Source: Treponema sp. (lineage in GTDB: Bacteria; Spirochaetota; Spirochaetia; Treponematales; Treponemataceae). From it: a stretch of DNA of 64,000 nucleotides. The position numbers and the translations under genes were made by a program. The DNA lies in the NCBI GenBank assembly GCA_016281495.1, contig JAEEIU010000001.1, positions 1 through 64,000 of the forward strand, given 5' to 3'. A model generated the notes under the pieces. The model was not told the DNA's origin, searched no databases, and worked only from the letters and a program-made list of their open reading frames with translations. Shown here one piece after another: positions 32,652-40,165 of the stretch (positions within the stretch are counted from its first letter, which is position 1; each line of letters starts with the position of its first letter).

Positions 32652-33249
32652 CTGACAGAACCTCTTTATACTTTTGTTCAGAGAAAGTATAAGCCACTTT
32701 CCCGCCAGATGAATTGTCAATAACTAAAGTATCAATAGAGGTTTTTCCTGTCAAAGAGCTGCCGCCCAATGTAATCGTTCCAACTGATGATGCAATGGTT
32801 TTATCTTTTGGAGTGAGCGACATTTGCCAGCTGGAATCATCAGCTGTAAATTGAATGGAAAAATTCTTCTCCAACTCTGATTTGTCACCGTTAAAAAGTG
32901 ACACGATAATCTGAGCGATGCTTTTATACATCTGGTTATTCGAAACATCAATAACAGAACGACTGCCATCCGGGTTAGTCTGTATCAATGATGTCTGTGT
33001 GATTCCCTGAAAGGTCCTTAGCGGCTTAACCGTAGAAAGACCTACTCCCTCCTGGGAAAGAATAAAAGTACCATTGGATTTAAGTACACGTTTAGATTTT
33101 CCGTTTGTTTTTTCCTGAACAAAGGAACCGGTCGTCACTTTATGGGTGGCAATTGAAGTGCATACAGAATCAAGTGTTGCCTTTTCTGCAAAAACTGTAA
33201 CTGCTGCAAAAGCAAAGAGTACACATACAACGAATTTAGAACATTTCAT
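32620..33249 (-). CDS. LolA-like periplasmic lipid/lipoprotein carrier, 209 aa
   Basis: Signal peptide MKCSKFVVCVLFAFAAVTVF cleaved near AEK. The mature part has the LolA half-barrel pattern: TGSFVQEKTNGKSKRVLKSN (the usual F-x-Q-x-K strand), GTFILSQEGVGLSTVKP and YKSIAQIIVSLFNGD. It belongs to the variant LolA group found beside MMPL exporters rather than housekeeping LolA. RBS AGGAG before ATG 33249. First gene of the operon to 27776; probably receives a lipid from the exporter and ferries it across the periplasm. Confidence 0.82.
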   Translation of the reverse strand: MKCSKFVVCVLFAFAAVTVFAEKATLDSVCTSIATHKVTTGSFVQEKTNGKSKRVLKSNGTFILSQEGVGLSTVKPLRTFQGITQTSLIQTNPDGSRSVIDVSNNQMYKSIAQIIVSLFNGDKSELEKNFSIQFTADDSSWQMSLTPKDKTIASSVGTITLGGSSLTGKTSIDTLVIDNSSGGKVAYTFSEQKYKEVLSDAEKALFAKK

Positions 33250-33411
33250 CTCTGTTCTCCTGAATAAAATAGTCCGCATTGGCGGCTGTTGGGAAAACTC
33301 AAATCAATGTTAGAGTCCCCATTATAAAAAAAGTACTATCAGATAATAGTTACAGATTAACAGTTCTTTGAATAGTAGCAAAAAATCGGGATTTATTCAA
33401 TAGAAAAAGCA

Positions 33412-33447
33412 TAAAAAAACATGGCGGCCACAGGATGCGACCGCCAC
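33412..33447 (-). terminator. Rho-independent terminator of the isomerase gene
   Basis: TGGCGG (33422-33427) and CCGCCA (33441-33446) form the stem; on the minus strand it is followed by seven T (33419-33413). The rest of the gap to 33249 includes a TATAAT on the minus strand near 33325 with a poor -35, possibly the LolA operon promoter. Confidence 0.8.
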
Positions 33448-33508
33448 ATTTACTTATTTTAATTGAATATTTGAAACTTCAACCGAACGCATTATGCGAA
33501 CGGATTTT

Positions 33509-35005
33509 TTATGCCCATGGATTCTCTGTCGGATAGCGTACGCCCTTAGGCTGGTTGTATCCGATTTCGTCTACTGCTACACCGATGTACTTGAATACTT
33601 CGTAGAGCTCCTTGCCAAAGTGACCGAATGCAACGGCACCGTGGTGCGGGAAGTTCTTTTCGATGAGTACGTGGCGGTAGAAGCGGCCCATTTCCGGGAT
33701 TGCAAAGATACCGATGCCACCGAATGAGCGTGTTGCAACAGGCAATACTTCACCCTGTGCGATGTATGCGCGGAGGATGTTGTCTGATGTGCTCTGCAGG
33801 CGGTAGAATGTGATTGGTCCTGGTACGATGTCTCCTTCCAGAGTTCCGTTTGTAACTTCGATTGGAAGTGCGCGTGCCATGATCAGCTGATACTTCATCT
33901 CGCAGAATGAAAGCTTTGTAGAAGCCGTGTTTCCGCAGTGGAAGCCCATGAATGTATCCTTGATTGTGTATGTTCCGTGCTTGCCCTTGATGTCTTCGTC
34001 GTAGATGTCCTGTGGAACTGTGTTGTTGATGTCCAGCAATGTAACTGTATCGTTGGAAACAACAGTACCGATGAACTCAGAAAGACAACCGTAGATGTCT
34101 ACTTCGCAAGATACCGGAATGCCCATCTTTGTAAGGCGGCTGTTTACATAGCATGGAACGAATCCAAACTGTGTCTGGAATGCAGGCCAACACTTACCGG
34201 CGATTGCAACAAATTCACGATATCCCTTGTGGGCTTCTACCCAGTCAAGCAATGTGATTTCGTACTGTGCCAGCTTTTCAAGAACTTCTGGCTTTTTGTT
34301 GCCGTTTCCAAGTTCCTTTGCCATATCAGCGGCAACTTCCTTAATGCGGGCGTCTCCTGCGTGCTTGTTGAATGATTCAAACAGGTCAAGCTCAGAGTTT
34401 TCTTCAATTTCAACACCGATGTTGTAAAGCTGCTTGATTGGTGCGTTACATGCAAGGAAGTTGAGTGGGCGTGGGCCAAAAGAAATGATCTTGAGGTGGT
34501 TCAAAGCATAAACTGCCTTTGCAATAGGAGCAAACTCGTGAATCATGTCTGCACACTGTTCAGCAGTTCCTACAGGATATTCAGGAATATAAGCCTTTAT
34601 GTTGCGGAGCTTGAGGTTGTATGAAGCGTTTAGCATACCACAGTAAGCATCGCCACGACCCTGGATAAGTCCGCCGTCCTTTGATGTCTCTTCTGCAGCG
34701 GCACAGAACATCTTAGGTCCTTCAAAGTGCTTTGCAAGCAATGTCTCAGAGATTTCCGGACCAAAGTTGCCAAGATAAACACAGAGTGCGTTACATCCGG
34801 CCTTCTTGATGTCTTCCAATGCCTGGCACATGTGGATTTCGCTTTCTACGATACAAATCGGGCATTCATAGATTTCATCGGCACCATACTTTTTTGTGTA
34901 AGCTGCAACAAGAGCCTTTCTGCGGTTAACTGCAAGAGACTCCGGAAAACAGTCGCGGCTCACGGCCACAATACCGATTTTGACTTTTGGTTTGTTGTTG
35001 ATCAT
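33509..35005 (-). CDS. L-fucose/L-arabinose isomerase family protein, 498 aa
   Basis: Two-part fold of the FucI/AraA superfamily. The N-terminal half has KIGIVAVSRDCFPESLAVNR, NALCVYLGNFGPE and a GGLIQGRGDAYCGML loop; the C-terminal half has FGFVPCYVNSRLTKMGIPVSCEVDIYGCL, GFHCGNTAS (metal ligand area) and FFPHHGAVAFGHFG-like NFPHHGAVAFG. Metal-dependent aldose-ketose isomerisation is expected. The exact sugar is open: relatives are annotated as fucose, arabinose or unknown. ATG 35005 follows AAAGGAG; the frame start at 35032 would include the ribosome site. Co-transcribed with the DUF4867 gene. Confidence 0.87.
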   Translation of the reverse strand: MINNKPKVKIGIVAVSRDCFPESLAVNRRKALVAAYTKKYGADEIYECPICIVESEIHMCQALEDIKKAGCNALCVYLGNFGPEISETLLAKHFEGPKMFCAAAEETSKDGGLIQGRGDAYCGMLNASYNLKLRNIKAYIPEYPVGTAEQCADMIHEFAPIAKAVYALNHLKIISFGPRPLNFLACNAPIKQLYNIGVEIEENSELDLFESFNKHAGDARIKEVAADMAKELGNGNKKPEVLEKLAQYEITLLDWVEAHKGYREFVAIAGKCWPAFQTQFGFVPCYVNSRLTKMGIPVSCEVDIYGCLSEFIGTVVSNDTVTLLDINNTVPQDIYDEDIKGKHGTYTIKDTFMGFHCGNTASTKLSFCEMKYQLIMARALPIEVTNGTLEGDIVPGPITFYRLQSTSDNILRAYIAQGEVLPVATRSFGGIGIFAIPEMGRFYRHVLIEKNFPHHGAVAFGHFGKELYEVFKYIGVAVDEIGYNQPKGVRYPTENPWA

Positions 35006-35070
35006 TTCTTTTGCTCCTTTAAATGATTTCAATATAGATTATGCCGGAAAAAATCCAGCATTAAAGTTTA

Positions 35071-35724
35071 TTATTTCTTGCTGAGGTCGATGTTTTCGCC
35101 AGTTATGCCGACATAAGCGCCGCTCTTTGCCTCACTTGAAGCGGGATGTGCAAGAAGCCACTTGTTTTTGGCCCAAAGCATCTTATCCTCAAGATTCTTG
35201 TTCTGAATCTCAGGTTTTGCTGTATTTGTGTCCTTTGGCAGAACGATTACAACACGGAATCCCGGGGCAATTTCGCTACCATGTACGTCACAGCATGGGG
35301 CATAGTGCAGGGTTGTCTCATAAACCTGAACAACTGTTCCGGCCGGTACCCTGAAAGCCTTTACCTTCCTTGTTGAGATTTTTCCGTTTTCAATGTCGCT
35401 GACAGTTGCAACAAGCAGGATTGCATCGGTTGACGGAATGTTCAGCTCGCTTCCACGGTGATACTCAAGACAGTTGAGCTTGGTGTTGAATCCGTTGCAG
35501 TAACCCACCTGAATCGGCATTCCACCATAGGCATTGTCGCTGAATTCCTTTGCGATTGGCAGGGCTTCAAGATGTGATTCACCCGGTTCATAGACTACAG
35601 AATCAGTTGGCAATGGAGTACATTCATCCAGTTTGGCAAGAAGTTCCTTGGTGTCATAACCAGTCAGAACTTTTCCGTAACGTGCAAATTCCTTTGAAAA
35701 AACACTTTTGATTTTAATGTTCAT
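35071..35724 (-). CDS. DUF4867-family cupin-like protein of a sugar locus, 217 aa
   Basis: The sequence MPIQVGYCNGFNTKLNCLEYHRGSELNIP and VYETTLHYAPC fits the DUF4867 family, which looks like a cupin-type sugar-binding or sugar-isomerising enzyme and is often encoded next to sugar isomerases. Family function is not established. Charged residues E, H and D in CLEYHRGSE and LHYAPCCD could bind metal; this is inference. It is 65 nt upstream of the isomerase gene and has GGAG before ATG 35724. Confidence 0.75.
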   Translation of the reverse strand: MNIKIKSVFSKEFARYGKVLTGYDTKELLAKLDECTPLPTDSVVYEPGESHLEALPIAKEFSDNAYGGMPIQVGYCNGFNTKLNCLEYHRGSELNIPSTDAILLVATVSDIENGKISTRKVKAFRVPAGTVVQVYETTLHYAPCCDVHGSEIAPGFRVVIVLPKDTNTAKPEIQNKNLEDKMLWAKNKWLLAHPASSEAKSGAYVGITGENIDLSKK

Positions 35725-35841
35725 TCGTTTCTCCTATGATTTACTCTTTAGCTTCATTTTTTAAAAGAATATTCAATAATATAATAAACCCAAATTCAGA
35801 AAAAAGGAAGTGAAATTTTAACAGAATAACAACTTTTTTTA

Positions 35842-35873
35842 CAAAAAAAAACCGGCCTCCACACGGAAACCGG
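35842..35873 (-). terminator. Terminator of the sugar ABC permease genes
   Basis: Minus strand CCGGTTTCC / GGAGGCCGG (35873-35865 and 35860-35852) with a GTGT loop, two wobble pairs, then a run of T (35851-35843). It separates the permease genes from the DUF4867/isomerase pair. Confidence 0.8.
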
Positions 35874-35912
35874 CTTTCGTGTTCAGGGCTCCCAAACGGG
35901 CACGCCAGAAGA

Positions 35913-36791
35913 CTACTCTTTTACAGAACCCATCGTCAAACCACTGATGATGAACTTAGACATAAAGCAGTAGAAGATGATGATAGGTACCAGAGAAATT
36001 GCGATACCAAGGTAGATTCCACCGTACTCTGTGCGGTAAATATCACCACGAAGCATCTGTACCAACATAGGCAAGGTATACTTTTCGGTCTTGGACAACA
36101 ATACGAACGGAGTCATGAAGTTGTTCCAGCTTGCAACAAAGGCGAAGATTGCCTGGGTAGCAAGAGCCGGCTTGATTACAGGAAGAATAATCCTGTTGAA
36201 AATCAACAATTCACCAGCACCGTCAATACGTGAAGCCTCAATCAATTCAAGGGACAGGATTGACTCAAGATACTGTTTCATGAACAAAACTGTACCAGCT
36301 GCGGCCATTGCCGGAATGATCAACGGAATGTATGTGTTAGTAAGGTGAATCTTTGCCATGAACTGATAGAAACCGATGAATGACAGAGATGCAGGAAGCA
36401 TGATCAAAGTCATGATTACAGCCCAAAGAACCTTGCGTCCCTTAAAGCGGTAAATATGAATTGCATATGCTGTCAATGCAGAGAAGTAAACGTTCAGGAT
36501 TGTGGAAAGACCTGCTACGATGATACTGTTCTTAAAACCATGGGCAATCTTAAATCCACGGCTTGTCAATGCAAACCAGTTAGACTTTATGACTACGCCA
36601 TCCGGACCTGTCCAGTCATTAAAGGCATGGATGCTCGGGAAAATTGAAAGACCAGTATTGATCTGGGAAGTGCTGCGTGTAGCGTTAACAAGAAGAACCC
36701 AGACAGGCACAACAGCAATCAATCCGAATATAATCATGAAAATATAGATGATTGTTGATTTTATTGATTTTTGAACCAAATAATTTTTCAT
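35913..36791 (-). CDS. Sugar ABC transporter permease, MalG/AraQ-like, 292 aa
   Basis: Six transmembrane helices with the EAA loop ELIEASRIDGAGELLIFNRI then ILPVIKPALATQ that contacts the ATPase. The N-terminal FGLIAVVPVWVLLVNATRS segment and the ending FIISGLTMGSVKE are usual for CUT1 permeases. Its ATG overlaps the stop of the MalF-like gene by 4 nt. It forms the channel with that partner and takes sugar from the binding lipoprotein at 37925. No ATPase gene is present, so a shared MsmK/UgpC-type ATPase elsewhere is likely. Confidence 0.92.
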   Translation of the reverse strand: MKNYLVQKSIKSTIIYIFMIIFGLIAVVPVWVLLVNATRSTSQINTGLSIFPSIHAFNDWTGPDGVVIKSNWFALTSRGFKIAHGFKNSIIVAGLSTILNVYFSALTAYAIHIYRFKGRKVLWAVIMTLIMLPASLSFIGFYQFMAKIHLTNTYIPLIIPAMAAAGTVLFMKQYLESILSLELIEASRIDGAGELLIFNRIILPVIKPALATQAIFAFVASWNNFMTPFVLLSKTEKYTLPMLVQMLRGDIYRTEYGGIYLGIAISLVPIIIFYCFMSKFIISGLTMGSVKE

Positions 36792-37738
36792 TGTGCACCT
36801 CCCTCAGCAACAACATAGGCCTTTCGCTTACGCGGTTTTCTTTCGGAAGTAATCTTATTAATAACAATGGCAAGTACAGTAGTAATGATAAACACTCCAA
36901 CGGATATCGTAGCCGCATATGAGTAATTCGTCTTACCCTGGAAACCAATATTGTACATGTAGACGGCTGCCGTACGGATCTTGTAATCCGGTTCACCGTG
37001 CATACCTGTAATAAGGAATGGTATATCGAACATCTGCATACCACCGACCATTGATGTTACAAGAACGTAGAACATCATCGGGCGCAGCAATGGAACTGTA
37101 ATCTTCCATGTACACTGCCAGTCGTTGGCACCATCGATAACTGCTGATTCATAAAGTGAAGGTGAAATAGAAGTAATGGCCGCCATGAGCAAAATCAAGG
37201 TTTGACCACACCACATCCACCACTGGATAAAGGCAACAATCAAACGGGAGGCAGTAACACTTCGATAGAAGTTAAATGCACTCTCAATCATGCCGAATTT
37301 CATCAAAAGCTGGTTTACCGGTCCAATAGGATGACCAAACAAAGACCTAAACAGAAGTGAAACAGAAGCTGCCGTCAGAAGATTTGGAAGATAGAAAAGC
37401 GCACGGAACAAGTTCTTACCGCGAAGGCGAAGCTTAACATCTGTCAACCAAATGGCAAACAAGAGGGCGAGCCCCAGCTGAGGAGCAAAGTTTAAACCCC
37501 AGATGATGAATGTATTGCCGACCGCACCCCAGAAATAGGGATCTGACAGCAATTTTTTATAATTTGCAAGACCTACGAAATCAAAGTTAACCCTCAAACC
37601 TTCAAGGTTTCCGAATGAAAGCAGAAAAGTATAAATTGTAGGCCAAAAGTTAAAAACCAAGAAAACAACGACAAAAGGAATGACAAAGAAATAACCTGCT
37701 CGATTCACTTTTGCTTGTGTTCCGACATGTTTGCCCAT
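36788..37738 (-). CDS. Sugar ABC transporter permease, MalF/LacF-like, 316 aa
   Basis: N-terminal helix AGYFFVIPFVVVFLVFNFWP, six helices in all, and the EAA loop YESAVIDGANDWQCTWKITV followed by PLLRPMMFY. These are marks of CUT1 family permeases for oligosaccharides or monosaccharides. RBS AGGAGG lies before ATG 37738. It is downstream of the binding-protein gene across a stem-loop (37829-37883), the usual way to keep binding protein in excess. Confidence 0.92.
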   Translation of the reverse strand: MGKHVGTQAKVNRAGYFFVIPFVVVFLVFNFWPTIYTFLLSFGNLEGLRVNFDFVGLANYKKLLSDPYFWGAVGNTFIIWGLNFAPQLGLALLFAIWLTDVKLRLRGKNLFRALFYLPNLLTAASVSLLFRSLFGHPIGPVNQLLMKFGMIESAFNFYRSVTASRLIVAFIQWWMWCGQTLILLMAAITSISPSLYESAVIDGANDWQCTWKITVPLLRPMMFYVLVTSMVGGMQMFDIPFLITGMHGEPDYKIRTAAVYMYNIGFQGKTNYSYAATISVGVFIITTVLAIVINKITSERKPRKRKAYVVAEGGAQ

Positions 37739-37828
37739 GCAACAACCTCCTTAAGAAAGAACAGGCTAAATATATGGAAAAATCCTTACCTGTCTGACAA
37801 AAAAAATCCAATTACTTTTTTATATACC

Positions 37829-37883
37829 AAAAAAAAGCCGTGCAAGAGATATCTTTCAAAGACATGATTCTTAACACGGCTTT
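37829..37883 (-). terminator. Stem-loop between binding-protein and permease genes
   Basis: AAAGCCGTG (37834-37842) pairs perfectly with CACGGCTTT (37875-37883), with further inner pairing, and on the minus strand ends in a run of T. It probably ends most transcripts of the binding-protein gene and lets a fraction pass to the permeases. Confidence 0.8.
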
Positions 37884-37924
37884 AATACGGCATCCTTTAA
37901 CAGACACCGTATTTAGAGGTTAGA

Positions 37925-39220
37925 TTAGTAACCCATTGTTGTAGCAACCTGTTCCTTGAATGCATTGAGTGCTTCTTCTTTTGTCTTTTCACCCATTGCA
38001 TATGCAGTTACAGATTCGCTCCACAAAGCTTCGATCTGCTGGTCTGTTCCCTGTGTAAGAGAACCGTCAACTGTCTTAGCCATTTCGCAGAATGGAGCAT
38101 AGTGGTTCTGTCCACCAAGATATGGTTCAGAGAATGTATCCTTAATCTTGTTCTGTACGTTGAAGTTACCAACACAGTCACCAGATGCCTTTGCCATTGC
38201 TTCAAGGAAGTTGTCATCTGTAGCGAGATAGCGGATCATTTCCTTAGCTGCTTCTGGCTGCTTTGTTCCCTTGTATGCTGCAATCCAAGTACCACCCCAG
38301 CGATATGGAGCAGGACCTGCACACATTGCCCAGTCACCAGATGTTTCTTTAGCATCCTGCTTGAGAACATAGTGGAGACCCCATGTTGGGAGGAAGTAGC
38401 ACATAACTTCAAGGGCATTTCCCTTTTCGTCTTTCAGTGTGTCCTTCATACCGGCATACCAGCCTTCTGCCCACTGTGATGTGCGTCCGTCAAGTTCTTC
38501 ATCATAGAATACTTTTGCCATTTCCATGTAAGCGTCCATAGCTGGATCGATGTAAAGCTTGTCGTCTACAATCCACGGCTTCTTGCGAGCACCCTTGTAT
38601 GGCATGAAGAGGTCACCAGATGTTGAAACGATCTTACACTTTCCGTTTGAATCCTTGAGAAGCTGGCGAGCTGATGCCATGAATGTGTCAAGGTCCTTAA
38701 CCTTTTCCTGAACTACTTCTGGATCATCTGATCCCCAGTACTTCTTTGCATAGCTGCGGCGATAGAAGAGAGCTCCAGGAGCTACCTGCCATGACATACC
38801 ATAAACGTGTCCGTTATAGCTACCGACCTTCATCGGGTAATCAGCCATCTTGCTCTTTACTTCCTCATAGAGGTCATCGAGTGGCAAAAGAAGACCTGAT
38901 TCAACATATTTGCGAACGAAAGCGTCCTCAAGACCGAATACGTCAGGAGCACCGTTTCCAGAAGCCAGAACTGGGTCCAATTTGCTTGGGAACTGGTCAG
39001 TTGGTGTAAATGTGTACTCGATTTCTACATTCGGGTGAGTTACTTTGTAACCATAATCAGGGTTGTCGATGAATCCACCGATTTCGTCTGTGAATGACCA
39101 TACAGACAGCTTTGTCTTTCCGCTAGCGTCTGCTCCTTCTTTCTTCTTGTTATCACAACCTGTTACCAATGCAAGAGCTGCACAAGCTGCAATACCCAAA
39201 ATAATGCTTGACTTTTTCAT
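37925..39220 (-). CDS. Extracellular sugar-binding lipoprotein (ABC transporter, CUT1), 431 aa
   Basis: Lipoprotein signal MKKSSIILGIAACAALALVT with lipobox VTGC. Mature family 1 solute-binding protein: LSVWSFTDEIGGF, DQFPSKLDPVLASGNGAPDVF, SWQVAPGALFYRRSYAKKYW and GTWIAAYKGTKQPEAAKEMI. It captures a sugar in the periplasm and delivers it to the two permeases. The sugar is not readable from sequence; the adjacent isomerase family suggests a deoxyhexose or pentose. A consensus promoter and a palindrome precede it. Confidence 0.92.
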   Translation of the reverse strand: MKKSSIILGIAACAALALVTGCDNKKKEGADASGKTKLSVWSFTDEIGGFIDNPDYGYKVTHPNVEIEYTFTPTDQFPSKLDPVLASGNGAPDVFGLEDAFVRKYVESGLLLPLDDLYEEVKSKMADYPMKVGSYNGHVYGMSWQVAPGALFYRRSYAKKYWGSDDPEVVQEKVKDLDTFMASARQLLKDSNGKCKIVSTSGDLFMPYKGARKKPWIVDDKLYIDPAMDAYMEMAKVFYDEELDGRTSQWAEGWYAGMKDTLKDEKGNALEVMCYFLPTWGLHYVLKQDAKETSGDWAMCAGPAPYRWGGTWIAAYKGTKQPEAAKEMIRYLATDDNFLEAMAKASGDCVGNFNVQNKIKDTFSEPYLGGQNHYAPFCEMAKTVDGSLTQGTDQQIEALWSESVTAYAMGEKTKEEALNAFKEQVATTMGY

Positions 39221-39260
39221 GTATTCCTCCTTTGTGAAAATGAAAGAGTGCGTTTCTTAC

Positions 39261-39279
39261 TTAGGCATTTCCCGCCTAA
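39261..39279. promoter_or_regulatory. Operator-like palindrome before the sugar-binding protein gene
   Basis: TTAGGC (39261-39266) and GCCTAA (39274-39279) form an inverted repeat with 7 nt between, placed just after the predicted start of transcription (about 39282, minus strand). The location suits a repressor site; the regulator is unknown and not encoded beside it. Confidence 0.5.
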
Positions 39280-39288
39280 CTTAGATTC

Positions 39289-39317
39289 AGTATATGGCAA
39301 GCAATAACCATTGTCAA
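39289..39317 (-). promoter_or_regulatory. Consensus sigma70-like promoter of the sugar ABC operon
   Basis: Minus strand TTGACA (39317-39312), 17-nt spacer, TATACT (39294-39289). It is one of the best promoters in the window. It lies in the 326-nt gap 39221-39546; the remainder of that gap is AT-rich with long T runs, including a ten-T stretch near 39343, and no gene is seen in it. Confidence 0.85.
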
Positions 39318-39488
39318 ATTGTTTTTCCTGAAATTTATATATTTTTTTTTTGATTTTTGGACAAATTTACTATTATTCCTTACATATGTTGAGTAAAATT
39401 GAAAGATTTTAAGGAATTTAACGATTTTTTTTATGTTTTTTTTCGTAACTTTAGCAGCAAAACTGTATATGCGGCAAAATCAGGCAAC

Positions 39489-39517
39489 TTGAATAAAAAC
39501 ACAAGTCATAGTAAATT
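39489..39517 (+). promoter_or_regulatory. Promoter of the lipoprotein gene at 39547
   Basis: TTGAAT (39489-39494), 17-nt spacer, TAAATT (39512-39517). The transcript would have a leader of about 23 nt with ribosome site AGAGGAG. Confidence 0.5.
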
Positions 39518-39546
39518 ACTTAGATAGAAAAAAGAGGAGAACTGCT

Positions 39547-40161
39547 TTGAGAATAACATCAAAAATCATCCTGTGCGGCGCCATCACCTTGAGCATCTTT
39601 TTCAATCTGTCATGCAAAGGCAAAACCTCATCCGCAACCGGGGAACTGGATTTAGAAAAAACAGACGATGAACCGCTGGTGGAAGAAACGGAGGACACCC
39701 CTACCCAAGAAATCCCGGACAATTTTCTATATATTACCCTTTTCGGAAACTCAGGCACCCCCCTTGGACAGGATTTTGACGGTTTGGAAGAACTTGGCTT
39801 TGGCCTATATGATGCCAGAACCGGAATCTATCACTCAATAATTGAAGAAAACGGCCCTTATATCCAGAAACTCGCGTCATTAAATGAATTGTTCAAAAAT
39901 AATCAGCTTGCTTCCCCTGAGCAGGACCAAAACCCACAGACCGTAACATTCTCCTACCAGAGCAAAAGCCTGAATGAAGCCGCAGAACTGATTGCCCCCG
40001 TCCTAAAAACAGATTCATGGGAAGCAATTCAGGCCACAAGCACGGACAAATTCAAGCAGGCAATTAAAAAGATGCAGATTGACGCAAAAACCTACGGCAT
40101 AGACGAGCTTGATGCATATTATGTAAAGGAAGCCTCCCTAAAAAAAGCCGGAAAGAAATAG
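39547..40161 (+). CDS. Predicted lipoprotein of unknown function, 204 aa
   Basis: TTG start at 39547 with AGAGGAG before it; the product opens MRITSKIILCGAITLSIFFN with lipobox NLSC. The first mature part is acidic and probably disordered (ELDLEKTDDEPLVEETEDTP); the rest contains SGTPLGQDFDGLEELGFGLY and a helical end. No family recognised. It converges with pbpC with four bases between the stop codons. Confidence 0.7.
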   Translation: MRITSKIILCGAITLSIFFNLSCKGKTSSATGELDLEKTDDEPLVEETEDTPTQEIPDNFLYITLFGNSGTPLGQDFDGLEELGFGLYDARTGIYHSIIEENGPYIQKLASLNELFKNNQLASPEQDQNPQTVTFSYQSKSLNEAAELIAPVLKTDSWEAIQATSTDKFKQAIKKMQIDAKTYGIDELDAYYVKEASLKKAGKK

Positions 40162-40165
40162 GCGG

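Noticed and set aside
32652-32720. Longer MMPL protein from 32720
   Set aside because: It would overlap the LolA gene by 101 nt; ATG 32651 has a ribosome site and a usual MMPL N terminus.
26948-33249. Aryl polyene biosynthetic cluster
   Set aside because: LolA-like and MMPL genes fit, but there is no ketosynthase, acyl carrier protein, dehydratase or ammonia-lyase, so the label is not supported.
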